This document shows, one piece after another, positions 17,826 to 26,944 of a DNA stretch of 64,000 nt. The position numbers were made by a program, and so were the translations under genes. The DNA is taken from assembly GCF_900100735.1 (NCBI RefSeq), contig NZ_FNCJ01000003.1, forward strand, positions 620,001-684,000, given 5' to 3'. Every line of letters begins with the position of its first letter. The first letter of the stretch is position 1. This DNA comes from Paraburkholderia phenazinium (lineage in GTDB: Bacteria; Pseudomonadota; Gammaproteobacteria; Burkholderiales; Burkholderiaceae). A model generated the notes under the pieces. That model was not told the DNA's origin. It was given only the letters and a program-made list of their open reading frames with translations, and made no database searches.

Positions 17826-18692
17826 ATGCGACTGATGAACTGGAATGTCCAGTGGGGACGCAACGCCGCGGGCGAGGTGGACCTCGCGCGCACGCTCGCC
17901 GAGGCGCGCCGCCTGGTCGACTTCGACGTGCTGTGCCTGCAGGAAGTCACGCGCGGCTTCGGCGCGCTGCCGGGGCATCCGGGCGACGATCAGTTCGCCG
18001 AACTGGCGGCGGCCCTGCCCGGCTTTAGTGTATTCGAGGCGATCGGCGCCGATCTTCCGCCGCCCGCATCTAGCAAGGCTGCGGGCCTGCACCGCCGACA
18101 GTTCGGCAATGCGCTGGCGACGCGCCTGCCAGTCGAACGCGTCACCCGCCACGCGCTACCGTGGCCCGCCGACCCGGCTGCGCCGTCGATGCAACGCGCG
18201 GCGCTGGAAGTGATGCTGCAAGCACCGGGCGGCCCGCTGCGGGTGCTGGTGACGCATCTGGAGTTCTATTCGCTGACCCAGCGGCTGGCGCAAGTCGACG
18301 CGCTACGCAGACTGCAACAGGAGGCGGCGGGCCATGCTGCGCATCCAGCACAAGCGGAAAACGCCGAGGGGCCGTTCACGGACACCTCCCGGCCGGCCAG
18401 TGCGATCGTCTGCGGCGATTTCAACAGCGCGTTTGGGAGCGAGGCCTATCAGCGGATGCTGGAGCCGCTGCCGGGCAGCCCTGCTTTCATCGACACGTGG
18501 ATAACACTGCATCCGGGCGAAACGCCTCCGCCGACGGCTGGGGTTTACGACAAGGTGCAGTGGTCATCCGGCCCGCTGACCTGTGATTTCGTCTTCGTCA
18601 CCGAGGATCTGCGCGGCCGGCTGCGCCGCTGCGAGATCGACGGTATGACGCAGGCATCGGATCATCAACCGATCCTGCTGGAGCTGGATTAA
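17826..18692 (+). CDS. Endonuclease/exonuclease/phosphatase-family metal-dependent phosphoesterase
   Basis: 288-residue EEP-fold protein. All family blocks are present: [18 protein letters not shown] (metal-binding Glu), [47 protein letters not shown] and the final [12 protein letters not shown] with the catalytic His. No signal peptide, so probably cytoplasmic. GGAG sits 8 bp before ATG 17826. It stands alone, divergent from rlmD and convergent with the exonuclease gene. Substrate (DNA, phospholipid or nucleotide) cannot be told. Confidence 0.87.
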   Translation: MRLMNWNVQWGRNAAGEVDLARTLAEARRLVDFDVLCLQEVTRGFGALPGHPGDDQFAELAAALPGFSVFEAIGADLPPPASSKAAGLHRRQFGNALATRLPVERVTRHALPWPADPAAPSMQRAALEVMLQAPGGPLRVLVTHLEFYSLTQRLAQVDALRRLQQEAAGHAAHPAQAENAEGPFTDTSRPASAIVCGDFNSAFGSEAYQRMLEPLPGSPAFIDTWITLHPGETPPPTAGVYDKVQWSSGPLTCDFVFVTEDLRGRLRRCEIDGMTQASDHQPILLELD

Positions 18693-18718
18693 AGACAGCG
18701 AAAAACGATAAGCGCCGG

Positions 18719-19495
18719 CTACTTGTCGAAGGCCGTCAGATACTCGGCCCAATGCGCCGCCGGCTCCTGCGCGAGCGAGCTTTTCACCAGTGCGATTTCG
18801 TCTGCGTATTCCTCAGGGGAAAAGCCGCCGCGCATCAACTGAAAGCGGCAATACAGCAGGTACGTGTTGACCACGTCGGTCTCGCAGTAATTGCGAATTT
18901 CCTCGATCTTGCCTGCCTGGAACGCATGCCACACCTGGCCGCCGTCCATGCCGAGCTTGCCGGGAAAACCGCATAGCTTGGCGAGCGCATCGAGCGGCGC
19001 GTTCGCGCGCGCCTGATACATTGCCAGCACGTCCATCAGGTCCGTGTGGCGCGCGTGGTAGCGGCTGATGTAGTTGTTCCACTTGAACTCGCGGTCGTCC
19101 TCACCCAGGTCCCAGAAGCGGCTCGCCGGAATCCCGTTGACCAGCGCGCGGTAGTTCAGCACCGGCAAATCGAAGCCGCCGCCGTTCCACGACACCAGTT
19201 GCGGTGTGTACTTCTCGATCACCCGGTAGAACGACTGCACCAGCGCCGCTTCGCCGTCTTCCAGCGTGCCGAGCGAGCGCACCCGAAAGCCGTTGTTGTC
19301 GCGAAACACACAGGAGATCGCCGCGATCCGTTGCAGGTGATGCGGCAGGAAATCGCTGCCGGTCTTTTCGCGGCGCGCGGCAAAGGCGTGCTCGGCGACT
19401 TCGGTGTCAGTGAGCGTGGCAGGCAAATCATCGAGGCGGCGAATGCCGGCGACATCGGGAATCGTCTCGATGTCGAAAACAAGAATCGGTGTCAT
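18719..19495 (-). CDS. 3'-5' exonuclease, DNA polymerase B-like family (PF10108)
   Basis: 258-residue DEDD-type exonuclease domain protein. Motif I is VFDIETIPDV with the two acidic metal ligands, motif II lies in VSWNGGGFDLPVLNYRAL, and motif III is IRNYCETDVVNTYLLY. It resembles the proofreading domain of family B polymerases but has no polymerase part. It begins 5 bp after the rpoS stop and is probably co-transcribed with it; this neighbourhood appears to be usual in Burkholderia relatives. Confidence 0.85.
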   Translation of the reverse strand: MTPILVFDIETIPDVAGIRRLDDLPATLTDTEVAEHAFAARREKTGSDFLPHHLQRIAAISCVFRDNNGFRVRSLGTLEDGEAALVQSFYRVIEKYTPQLVSWNGGGFDLPVLNYRALVNGIPASRFWDLGEDDREFKWNNYISRYHARHTDLMDVLAMYQARANAPLDALAKLCGFPGKLGMDGGQVWHAFQAGKIEEIRNYCETDVVNTYLLYCRFQLMRGGFSPEEYADEIALVKSSLAQEPAAHWAEYLTAFDK

Positions 19496-19500
19496 CGGTT

Positions 19501-20595
19501 TTATAAAACGGCGTCCTTGCGCACACCGTTGGAGGCAAAGAAGCGCTTCAGGCGAACCAGTGCTTCCTGCTGGATCTGGCGCACACGCTCGCGCGTGAGG
19601 CCCATTTCATCGGCCAGCTCTTCGAGCGTGGCCGGCTCGATATGATTGAGGCCGAAGCGGCGCTCGATCACGTGGCGGTGCTTGTCGGACAGGCGGGCAA
19701 GCCACGCGCGCGTCAGCGTTTCCAGCTCGCGGTGCTGCACCTCGGCATCCGGCGACTGGCTCTGGTCGTCGGACAGCAAGTCGAGCAGGCTGCTCGCCGG
19801 ATCGAGATCGAGCGGTGCGTCGAGCGATGCCGTGTGCTCGTTCAACGCGAGGATGTCCGTGACTTCGTCGGTCGTCTTGCCGGTCAGGTAGGCGATGTCG
19901 TCGATGCTGGCGTCGCGGCGGTCGGCCGCTTCGCCGGAGTTCATCGAGTTCTTTTCCAGATGGCGCTTGGCGCGCAACACCTGGTTGAGTTCGCGAATCA
20001 CGTGCACCGGCAGGCGCACGGTGCGCGCCTGGTTCATGATGGCGCGCTCGATGCTCTGACGGATCCACCAGGTGGCGTACGTGGAAAAGCGGAAGCCGCG
20101 CGTAGGATCGAATTTCTCGATGGCGTGCATCAAGCCGAGGTTGCCCTCTTCGATCAGATCGAGCAGCGGCACGCCACGATTCAGATAACCTTTCGCGATA
20201 CTGACGACGAGACGCAGATTGCGCTCGATCATCACTTGCCTCGCTTCGAATTCGCCGGCCTTGGCGAGCCGCGAATAACGCTGCTCTTCTTCCACCGTCA
20301 ACAGCGGCTTGACGCTGATCCGGTTCAGGTAGTGCTGAATCGTGTCAGCGGTCAGTTCGGCCTGCAGCAGCGCACGGAAATCGTCGGCGTCGGGCACCGC
20401 ATCGGCCACGCCTTCGCGCGCTTCGCCGCCCTCTTCTGCACCGCTTTGGCGCTCGTCGATGTCGCGTGCGTTGTCGAGATCGTCGACGCTATCGTCTTCG
20501 ATCTCCGAAGCACCGCCGTCCTCCACCGTGACATGCGTGGCGCGGCTGATCTTCTCAGACTCGGCTTGCGGCGGGCGGCGCTTCGATTTCGGCAT
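19501..20595 (-). CDS. rpoS: RNA polymerase sigma factor RpoS
   Basis: 364-residue stationary-phase sigma factor. After an acidic ~80-residue leader come region 1.2 (DTIQHYLNRISVKPLLTVEEEQRYSRLAKAGE), region 2 (NLRLVVSIAKGYLNRGVPLLDLIEEGNLG, then FSTYATWWIRQSIERAIMNQ), region 3 and region 4 (RHVIERRFGLN, LEELADEMGLTRERVRQIQQEAL). nlpD ends 11 bp upstream, as in most gamma- and beta-proteobacteria, and an rpoS promoter is often inside nlpD; none was identified here. Confidence 0.96.
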   Translation of the reverse strand: MPKSKRRPPQAESEKISRATHVTVEDGGASEIEDDSVDDLDNARDIDERQSGAEEGGEAREGVADAVPDADDFRALLQAELTADTIQHYLNRISVKPLLTVEEEQRYSRLAKAGEFEARQVMIERNLRLVVSIAKGYLNRGVPLLDLIEEGNLGLMHAIEKFDPTRGFRFSTYATWWIRQSIERAIMNQARTVRLPVHVIRELNQVLRAKRHLEKNSMNSGEAADRRDASIDDIAYLTGKTTDEVTDILALNEHTASLDAPLDLDPASSLLDLLSDDQSQSPDAEVQHRELETLTRAWLARLSDKHRHVIERRFGLNHIEPATLEELADEMGLTRERVRQIQQEALVRLKRFFASNGVRKDAVL

Positions 20596-20606
20596 GGTCG
20601 TATCGC

Positions 20607-21539
20607 TTATTGCGGCGGCAAATACTTCAGTGGGTCGACAGGTTTACCCTGCCGGCGAACTTCGAAATGCAACATCACACGGTCCGAATCGCTATTGCCC
20701 ATTTCGGCGATCTTCTGCCCCTTGGTCACCGCGTCTCCCTCTTTTACCATCAAAGCGCGGTTATGTGCATACGCCGTCAGATAAGTTGCATCATGCTTGA
20801 TGATAATGAGATTGCCGTAACCGCGCAGCCCATTTCCAGCATAAACGACGCGACCATCGGCAGCCGCTTTCACCGGATCGCCGGCAGCCCCGCCGATATT
20901 GACGCCCTTGTTGCTCGAATCGTCGAACGTGCCGAGGATCGGACCACGCACCGGCCATGCGAACGCGAGGTTGCTGGCGGGTGCCGCGCTCGTGTCGCTG
21001 GCGCCGGTTTGCGGCGGGATCGTGGTGGCGCTCGAACCCGCGCCGTAGACCGGCGGCACCGAGGCCACACCAGCCGCACCGCCCGGGGCCGGAGCCGGCG
21101 AGCCGCCGAGCGGCGCCGTTTGCACAGCACCGCCGACAACTGGCGCAGTGGCCACGCCCGGCGTCAGCGCCGCGACGTTGGCGCCCGGCGGCGCCACGCG
21201 CAGCAACTGATCGACTTCGATCTGGTTCGGGTTGGTCAGGTTGTTCCACGTCGCGATGTCGCGATAGTTCTGGCCGTTCTCCAGCGCGATGCGGTACAGC
21301 GTATCGCCCGGTTTCACCCGGTAATAGCCCGGAGGCGGCGGGCCGAGCGGCACGGGTGCCGCCGGCTGCGCGGCCTGGGTGCCGAGATCGCCGGATTTAT
21401 CGACGACCGGCGCGTTATCGAGCCGTGTCGCACAGGCCGTCAACAGGGAGAGCGCGACCACGCACACGCTACGCTGGGCTACGGTCAGGTGGACATTCAG
21501 GCTGGTTTTTTGCATCGCGCGCAACTTACTCATGGTCAT
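20607..21539 (-). CDS. nlpD: NlpD: LysM/M23-domain lipoprotein, amidase activator
   Basis: 310 residues. A lipobox near residue 36 (LSLLTAC) follows the signal; a LysM domain (YYRVKPGDTLYRIALENGQNYRDIATWNNL) and a Pro/Ala/Gly-rich linker lead to a C-terminal M23 domain (FAWPVRGPILGTFDDSSNKGVNIGG...VMLHFEVRRQGKPVDPLKYLP). The usual HxxxD zinc motif is replaced by NKGVNI, so it is a degenerate peptidase that would activate a cell-wall amidase. Starts at 21539, 21533 or 21515 are possible; all keep the lipobox. Lies between pcm and rpoS. Confidence 0.93.
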   Translation of the reverse strand: MTMSKLRAMQKTSLNVHLTVAQRSVCVVALSLLTACATRLDNAPVVDKSGDLGTQAAQPAAPVPLGPPPPGYYRVKPGDTLYRIALENGQNYRDIATWNNLTNPNQIEVDQLLRVAPPGANVAALTPGVATAPVVGGAVQTAPLGGSPAPAPGGAAGVASVPPVYGAGSSATTIPPQTGASDTSAAPASNLAFAWPVRGPILGTFDDSSNKGVNIGGAAGDPVKAAADGRVVYAGNGLRGYGNLIIIKHDATYLTAYAHNRALMVKEGDAVTKGQKIAEMGNSDSDRVMLHFEVRRQGKPVDPLKYLPPQ

Positions 21540-21544
21540 CGGTT

Positions 21545-22489
21545 TCAGATCACTCCGGATTTTAAGGGTACAAAGAAAACGCGATCAAGCCGCGACTCGC
21601 GCCACTGCGCCGGTCCGGTGCGCTCGACGAGCGTGAGTACCTGCTGCGTCTGGCCGTCCTGCGTGCCGACCGGCGCGACGAGGCGCCCGCCGATGGCAAG
21701 CTGCTCGAGCAAGGCCTGCGGCACATCGAGTCCGGCCGCGGCGATCACGATCGCGTCGAACGGCGCCGCCGCCGGCAAACCGATGCGGCCATCACCGTAG
21801 TGCAGCCGGATGTTCGGAATGCGCAGCGGACGCAAGTTTGTCTTGGCGCGCTCGTAAAGCGGTTTGATGCGTTCAATCGAATAAACATCGCGTGCGACCT
21901 GGCTCAGCACCGCCGCCTGATACCCGCAGCCGGTGCCGATCTCCAGCACGTTCGTCAGCGTGCGGCCGGCTGCGGCAAGCTCGATCATCCGGGCCACCAC
22001 CGAAGGCTTGGAGATGGTCTGGTGATGACCGATCGGCAAGGCCGCGTCCTCATAGGCCTGGGTGGCGAGTCCCGGATCCACGAACATATGGCGCGGCACC
22101 ACCGACATCGCATGCACCACGCGCTGATCGGTAATGCCGTTTGCCCGCAGGCGTTCGACCATGCGTTCGCGAACCCGTTCCGAAGTCAGCGCAAGCGCGC
22201 CGTTCAACGGCACATTGGGCGCGGCGCTGCGTTCGGCAGGCCTCGCGCTCGGACGCGTCGCAAGAGGCTTGGGTGCGGGGCGGTTGCCGGGCGATGCGGC
22301 GGCCAAGGTCGGGCCCGCTTTGTTGACGGCAGATGCCGGCGTCTTTGCCCGCGCCCCGCTTGCACGCGACTCGGTGGCGGCGGCGAGATTCGCCGCGCGC
22401 ACCTCGCCGGGACGCCCTTCGGGCCGGCGTGGCTCGCGCACCAGATCCTCGAGACCAAGCGGAAAGCGCTTTGCGCGCTCGTTGGTCAT
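21545..22489 (-). CDS. pcm: Protein-L-isoaspartate O-methyltransferase
   Basis: Repairs isoaspartyl residues in aged proteins using SAM. The ATG at 22489 overlaps the surE stop by 4 nt and gives 314 residues. The catalytic domain covers the last ~200 residues ([73 protein letters not shown]). The first ~100 are an Ala/Pro/Arg-rich tail absent from E. coli Pcm (208 aa), probably disordered. Confidence 0.95.
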   Translation of the reverse strand: MTNERAKRFPLGLEDLVREPRRPEGRPGEVRAANLAAATESRASGARAKTPASAVNKAGPTLAAASPGNRPAPKPLATRPSARPAERSAAPNVPLNGALALTSERVRERMVERLRANGITDQRVVHAMSVVPRHMFVDPGLATQAYEDAALPIGHHQTISKPSVVARMIELAAAGRTLTNVLEIGTGCGYQAAVLSQVARDVYSIERIKPLYERAKTNLRPLRIPNIRLHYGDGRIGLPAAAPFDAIVIAAAGLDVPQALLEQLAIGGRLVAPVGTQDGQTQQVLTLVERTGPAQWRESRLDRVFFVPLKSGVI

Positions 22490-23244
22490 GAAGCGCCGCT
22501 CCCGGCGCGTAGCCAATCGCGCGCCGCGGGCAACATGTCGGTATGGGTCAGATCGAGTTGCAGCGGCGTGATCGACACGTGGCCGTTGGCGACAGCATGG
22601 AAGTCTGTGCCCTCGCTCGCATCGCGCGCAGCGCCGGACGGGCCGATCCAGTAGATCGGCTCGCCGCGCGGGTTGGTCTGGCGGATCACCGGCTGCGACG
22701 GATGCCGCTTGCCGAGACGGGTAATGCGCCAGTCGCCGATCTGCTCGTAGGGCAGATTGGGAATATTGACGTTCAGCAACGGGGTCCCGGGCAGCGGATG
22801 CTCGAGATAATGGCCGACGATTTCCGCGGCGACACGCGTCGCGGCATCGAGATGCCCCCAGTCCTTGTCGACCAGCGAAAACGCAATCGCGGGCACACCG
22901 AACATGATGCCTTCGGTGGCCGCGGCGACCGTGCCTGAGTAAAGCGTGTCCTCACCCATGTTCTGGCCGTTGTTGATGCCGGAGACGACCAGATCGGGCG
23001 TGTGGTCCAGCATGCCGGTCAGGGCGATGTGTACGGAATCGGTTGGCGTGCCATTCACGTAATAGAACCCCGTCGACGAGCGCAGCACCGATAACGGCCG
23101 CGAGAGCGTCAATGAGTTCGAGGCGCCGCTGCAGTTCTGCTCGGGCGCCATCACCGTGACATCGGCAAATGCCTTGAGCGCTTCATAAAGCGCAGCGAGG
23201 CCTGGCGCCAGATAACCGTCGTCGTTGCTGAGTAGGATTCGCAT
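22486..23244 (-). CDS. surE: 5'/3'-nucleotidase SurE
   Basis: 252-residue survival protein, a metal-dependent nucleoside-monophosphate phosphatase and exopolyphosphatase. [19 protein letters not shown] has the DD metal pair, [14 protein letters not shown] and [27 protein letters not shown] are signature blocks. ATG 23244 is supported by the [10 protein letters not shown] start; the open frame upstream to 23322 has no family similarity. First gene of the surE-pcm-nlpD-rpoS operon. Confidence 0.96.
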   Translation of the reverse strand: MRILLSNDDGYLAPGLAALYEALKAFADVTVMAPEQNCSGASNSLTLSRPLSVLRSSTGFYYVNGTPTDSVHIALTGMLDHTPDLVVSGINNGQNMGEDTLYSGTVAAATEGIMFGVPAIAFSLVDKDWGHLDAATRVAAEIVGHYLEHPLPGTPLLNVNIPNLPYEQIGDWRITRLGKRHPSQPVIRQTNPRGEPIYWIGPSGAARDASEGTDFHAVANGHVSITPLQLDLTHTDMLPAARDWLRAGSGAS

Positions 23245-23393
23245 CCGGCGATTGTAACCGAGGAAAGAAGACGCGCGAACGACAGCCAGGGCATCGCGAA
23301 TCAGCCGTGTGCTACGCGACAAAAACGCACGGTCGTTCGGCTTGATTTACACTTCAGAATAGCTTGCCGAACCCCGACCAAAATGGAGACAAA

Positions 23394-24368
23394 ATGCGCG
23401 CGATTCGCTGCAACCAGTACGGCCCGCCGGAGAGCCTCGCGCTCGTCGATTTACCCGACCTCACGCCGCAGGCTGGCGAAGTCGTCATCGACGTCAAGGC
23501 GGCCAGCGTCAATTTTCCCGACGTGTTGATCATCGAGAATAAATACCAGTTCAAGCCGCCGCTGCCGTTTACGCCGGGCTCGGAAGTGGCTGGCGTGGTG
23601 CGCGCGGTCGGCGCCGGAGTGACGCAGTTTCAGCCGGGTGCGCGGGTCGTGGCGTTCACCGGTCAGGGCGGGTTCGCCGAGCAGGCTATCGCGCCCGCGG
23701 TTGCCTGTGTGCCGCTCGCCGAGGGTTTCGACTTTTCGGTCGCGGCGGCCTTCACGCTCGCATATGGGACATCGCACCACGCGGTGGTCGATCGCGGCGC
23801 GCTAAAAGCGGGCGAGACCATGCTGGTGCTGGGTGCGGCCGGCGGCGTTGGACTCGCGGCAGTGGAAATCGGTAAAGCGCTTGGGGCGCGCGTCATCGCC
23901 GCGGCCTCTTCCGCAGAAAAACTCGCCATCTGCGTGAAGCACGGCGCCGACGCGACCATCAACTACAGCACCGAAGACCTGCGCGAACGCATCAAGGCGT
24001 TGACCGACGGCAAGGGTCCGGACGTGATCTATGACCCGGTCGGTGGGATCTACGCCGAGCCGGCGTTCCGCAGTATTGGCTGGCGCGGCCGTTATCTCGT
24101 GGTGGGCTTTGCGAACGGCGAGATTCCCAAATTGCCGCTCAATCTGACGCTGCTCAAAGGCGCGAGTCTCGTCGGCGTGTTCTGGGGCGATTTCGCCAAG
24201 CGCGAGCCGCAACACAATGCGGCGGCGTTCAAGCAAATGACCGGATGGATTAGCGAAGGCAAGCTGCGGCCGTACGTCTCGGCGCAGTATCCGCTCGAGG
24301 AAACCGGGCGAGCGCTGCGGGAGATGGCCGAGCGCCGCGTGGTCGGCAAGGTGGTGATTACGCCGTAG
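23394..24368 (+). CDS. NADPH:quinone oxidoreductase-type MDR dehydrogenase
   Basis: 324-residue zinc-free medium-chain reductase. MRAIRCNQYGPPESLALVDLPD and VKAASVNFPDVLIIENKYQFKPPLPFTPGSEVAGVV form the GroES-like part, GETMLVLGAAGGVGLAAVEIGKALG the NADP-binding fold. The cysteines of zinc alcohol dehydrogenases are absent. GGAG sits 6 bp before ATG 23394. It is monocistronic, with a strong terminator at 24514. It probably reduces quinones or enones; the true substrate is unknown. Confidence 0.87.
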   Translation: MRAIRCNQYGPPESLALVDLPDLTPQAGEVVIDVKAASVNFPDVLIIENKYQFKPPLPFTPGSEVAGVVRAVGAGVTQFQPGARVVAFTGQGGFAEQAIAPAVACVPLAEGFDFSVAAAFTLAYGTSHHAVVDRGALKAGETMLVLGAAGGVGLAAVEIGKALGARVIAAASSAEKLAICVKHGADATINYSTEDLRERIKALTDGKGPDVIYDPVGGIYAEPAFRSIGWRGRYLVVGFANGEIPKLPLNLTLLKGASLVGVFWGDFAKREPQHNAAAFKQMTGWISEGKLRPYVSAQYPLEETGRALREMAERRVVGKVVITP

Positions 24369-24401
24369 GGTGGTGTGTGGTGGCCTGTGACCTGAGGCCT
24401 C

Positions 24402-24490
24402 GGTGCCTCGATGGCGCAGTGGCTCGATGGCGCGGTGGCTCCGTGGCTCTGGGCTCCGTGGCTCTGGGCTTGAGAGACCGCTGGCTCGTT
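24402..24490. repeat. Degenerate GC-rich tandem repeats with an exact 15-bp duplication
   Basis: The gap after the oxidoreductase gene is built of variants of TGGCTC-N-NTGG. CTCCGTGGCTCTGGG occurs twice in direct tandem (24439-24453 and 24454-24468), preceded by two looser copies of TGGCTCGATGGCGC. It looks like slippage-generated sequence and carries no gene. Confidence 0.7.
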
Positions 24491-24513
24491 GGCTTTTGCG
24501 CGCGGAAACGGAA

Positions 24514-24545
24514 AACGGCGTGCGCTCGTTTGAGCGCACGCCGTT
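24514..24545. terminator. Strong bidirectional terminator
   Basis: AACGGCGTGCGCTC (24514-24527), loop GTTT, GAGCGCACGCCGTT (24532-24545): a perfect 14-bp stem between the convergent oxidoreductase and CoA-transferase genes. The flanking A- and T-runs are short. Confidence 0.8.
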
Positions 24546-24562
24546 CTTGTTCGCTCGCGCTC

Positions 24563-25786
24563 TCAGACAATCTGCTGCGCGTGCAAGCTGGCAATCTGCT
24601 CGTCGTCATAGCCGAGCGAGCGCAAGACCTCATCTGTGTGCTCGCCTAACTCCGGGCCCAGCCAGCGCGTTTCGCCGGGCGTCTCGGAAAGCTTCGGCGT
24701 AACCGACGGCAAGGTAATTTCCTTGCCGTCCTGCCATTTGAAGCGCTGGATCATCTGTCGCGCCATGAACTGCGGATCGGTGAACATATCCGCCACGCTA
24801 TAGATACGGCCCACCGGCACATCAGCGGCATTCAGGACGTCGAGCGCCTCGTCGATCGTGCGGGTGGCCAGCCACGTAGCAATCGCAGCGTCGATTTCCA
24901 GGGTGCGCGGCACCCGGCCGTCGTTATGCGCAAGCGAGGGATCGTTGGCGAGATCTTCGCGTTCGATGGCGAGCATCAGACGCTTGAAAATCGGATCGCT
25001 ATTGCCGCCGATCACGATGCTGCCGTCGCGGCACGGATACGTGTTGGACGGCACGATGCCCGGCAGCGACGCGCCGGTGCGCTCGCGCACCATGCCGTAG
25101 ACGCCGTACTCGGGCACCACGCTCTCCATCATGTTGAAGACGGCTTCGTAAAGAGCGACATCGACCACCTGCCCTTTGCCGCCGTTCACCTGCCGGTGAT
25201 GCAGCGCCATCAGCGCGCCGATCACACCATGCAGCGCGGCAATCGAATCGCCGATCGAAATGCCGATGCGCGGCGGCGGCAAATCCGGGTAGCCAGTGAT
25301 GTGGCGCAGCCCGCCCATCGATTCGGCAATCGCGCCGAAGCCCGGGCGGTCGCGATACGGTCCGGTCTGCCCATAGCCGGACAGGCGCACCATCACAAGG
25401 CCGGGGTTTTCGGCCGACAGCACGTCGTAGCCAAGGCCGAGCTTCTCGAGCAACCCGGGGCGGAAATTCTCGACCACGATGTCGGCTTCTTTCGCCAGCC
25501 GCCGCACGATCTCCTTGCCCTCTTCGGCTTTCAGGTTGATCGTCACGGAGCGCTTGTTGCGGGCCTGCACGGCCCACCAGAGCGAGGTGCCGCCGACTTC
25601 CGGATACAGCTTGCGCCACTTGCGCAGCGGATCGCCGCCCTTCGGGTCCTCGATCTTGATCACGTCGGCGCCGAACTCGCCGAGAAAGCGCGCCGCGAAC
25701 GGGCCGGCGATCAGCGTGCCGAGTTCGAGCACCTTCACGCCCGCGAGCGGGCCGGTAGGACGTGTCGCGTCAGGGGGTGCGCTCAT
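24563..25786 (-). CDS. CaiB/BaiF-family (class III) CoA transferase
   Basis: 407-residue CoA transferase that moves CoA between carboxylic acids through aspartyl-CoA intermediates. Typical blocks: LAGVKVLELGTLIAGPFAARFLGEFGADVIKIE, WAVQARNKRSVTINLK, VRLSGYGQTGPYRDRPGFG and the catalytic Asp in GISIGDSIAALHG. GAGGAC precedes ATG 25786. The single gene has no pathway neighbours, so the acid substrate is undetermined; formyl-CoA or succinyl-CoA:dicarboxylate transferases are the closest named relatives. Confidence 0.88.
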   Translation of the reverse strand: MSAPPDATRPTGPLAGVKVLELGTLIAGPFAARFLGEFGADVIKIEDPKGGDPLRKWRKLYPEVGGTSLWWAVQARNKRSVTINLKAEEGKEIVRRLAKEADIVVENFRPGLLEKLGLGYDVLSAENPGLVMVRLSGYGQTGPYRDRPGFGAIAESMGGLRHITGYPDLPPPRIGISIGDSIAALHGVIGALMALHHRQVNGGKGQVVDVALYEAVFNMMESVVPEYGVYGMVRERTGASLPGIVPSNTYPCRDGSIVIGGNSDPIFKRLMLAIEREDLANDPSLAHNDGRVPRTLEIDAAIATWLATRTIDEALDVLNAADVPVGRIYSVADMFTDPQFMARQMIQRFKWQDGKEITLPSVTPKLSETPGETRWLGPELGEHTDEVLRSLGYDDEQIASLHAQQIV

Positions 25787-25911
25787 GGTCTGTCCTCATT
25801 CTGTGCGAAGCGCGTGCTTGCGGATCGTGCCGGGTTCACGGCTTGAACGGGTGGCGCAGATGCTGCGTGCAGCGCGGGTTGCGGTGCCTGCCCGCTGCGT
25901 CGCGCTCCGCG

Positions 25912-26508
25912 CTACAGCGAGCGCCGGTCGAGCATGGCGCGGGCAATCGTGCCGGCGTCCACATACTCGAGTTCGCCGCCTACCGGCACGCCGCGTGCGA
26001 GGCGCGTCACGGCTAGCCCGCGAGCCTTGAGCGTCTGCCCGAGGTAGTGCGCCGTCGCTTCGCCTTCGTTGGTGAAATTGGTCGCGAGCACGACTTCCGT
26101 GACGATGCCATCGGAGGCGCGCTTCACGAGCCGGTCGAAATGGATCTCCTTCGGACCGATGCCGTCGAGCGGGCTCAGCCGCCCCATCAGCACGAAATAC
26201 AGACCGCGATACGTCATGGTCTGTTCGAGCATGATCTGGTCCGCAGGCGTCTCGACGACGCACAGCAGCGTCGGATCGCGTTCCTCGTCGCTGCAGACCT
26301 CGCAAATCTGCGCCTCGGTGAAGGTATTGCACTTCTCGCAATGTTGCAGATGCTCGGTCGCGAACAGCAGCGAATGGCCGAGCTTTTCCGCGCCCTCGCG
26401 GTCATGCTGCATCAGATGATAGGCCATGCGCTGCGCGGATTTCGGCCCGACACCGGGCAGCGCGCGCAGCGCTTCGACGAGCGCCGACAAGGCGGAGGGT
26501 TGTTTCAT
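25912..26508 (-). CDS. recR: Recombination protein RecR
   Basis: 198 residues; acts with RecF and RecO to load RecA at gaps. Visible are the helix-hairpin-helix ([21 protein letters not shown]), the zinc-finger cysteines [16 protein letters not shown], and a Toprim domain with [15 protein letters not shown] and [15 protein letters not shown]. Last gene of dnaX-ybaB-recR. Confidence 0.96.
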   Translation of the reverse strand: MKQPSALSALVEALRALPGVGPKSAQRMAYHLMQHDREGAEKLGHSLLFATEHLQHCEKCNTFTEAQICEVCSDEERDPTLLCVVETPADQIMLEQTMTYRGLYFVLMGRLSPLDGIGPKEIHFDRLVKRASDGIVTEVVLATNFTNEGEATAHYLGQTLKARGLAVTRLARGVPVGGELEYVDAGTIARAMLDRRSL

Positions 26509-26557
26509 GCGGAATCGGCGGCGTCGAAGTGGGTGTGACCTGGGTGTGACTCTGCGC

Positions 26558-26884
26558 TTAGAACGGCAGCTTGAAGCCCGGCGGCAGCGGCATGCCTGCG
26601 GTCATGCCACCCATCTTTTCCTGGGCGGTGGCTTCGGCTTTACGCACAGCGTCGTTGAATGCAGCGGCGACGAGGTCTTCCAGCATGTCCTTGTCGTCGG
26701 CGAGCAGGCTCGGGTCGATCGAGACGCGGCGCACGTCGTTCTTGCACGTCATCGTCACCTTGACGAGACCCGCACCCGACTGCCCTTCCACCTCGATCTG
26801 CGCGAGCTGGTCCTGCATCTTCTTCATGTTTTCCTGCATCTGCTGAGCCTGCTTCATCAGCCCGGCGAGTTGGCCTTTCATCAT
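26558..26884 (-). CDS. YbaB/EbfC nucleoid-associated protein
   Basis: 108 residues. [60 protein letters not shown] is the coiled-coil plus beta core of this small dimeric DNA-binding family; the Gly/Met/Pro tail is usual. GAAGGAG precedes the start. Sits between dnaX and recR, its near-universal position. Confidence 0.94.
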   Translation of the reverse strand: MMKGQLAGLMKQAQQMQENMKKMQDQLAQIEVEGQSGAGLVKVTMTCKNDVRRVSIDPSLLADDKDMLEDLVAAAFNDAVRKAEATAQEKMGGMTAGMPLPPGFKLPF

Positions 26885-26944
26885 GGACGTGCTCCTTCTT
26901 GATAGCGTGAAATTTGACGGTGTGGCGCTATGATGCGCCGCAAA

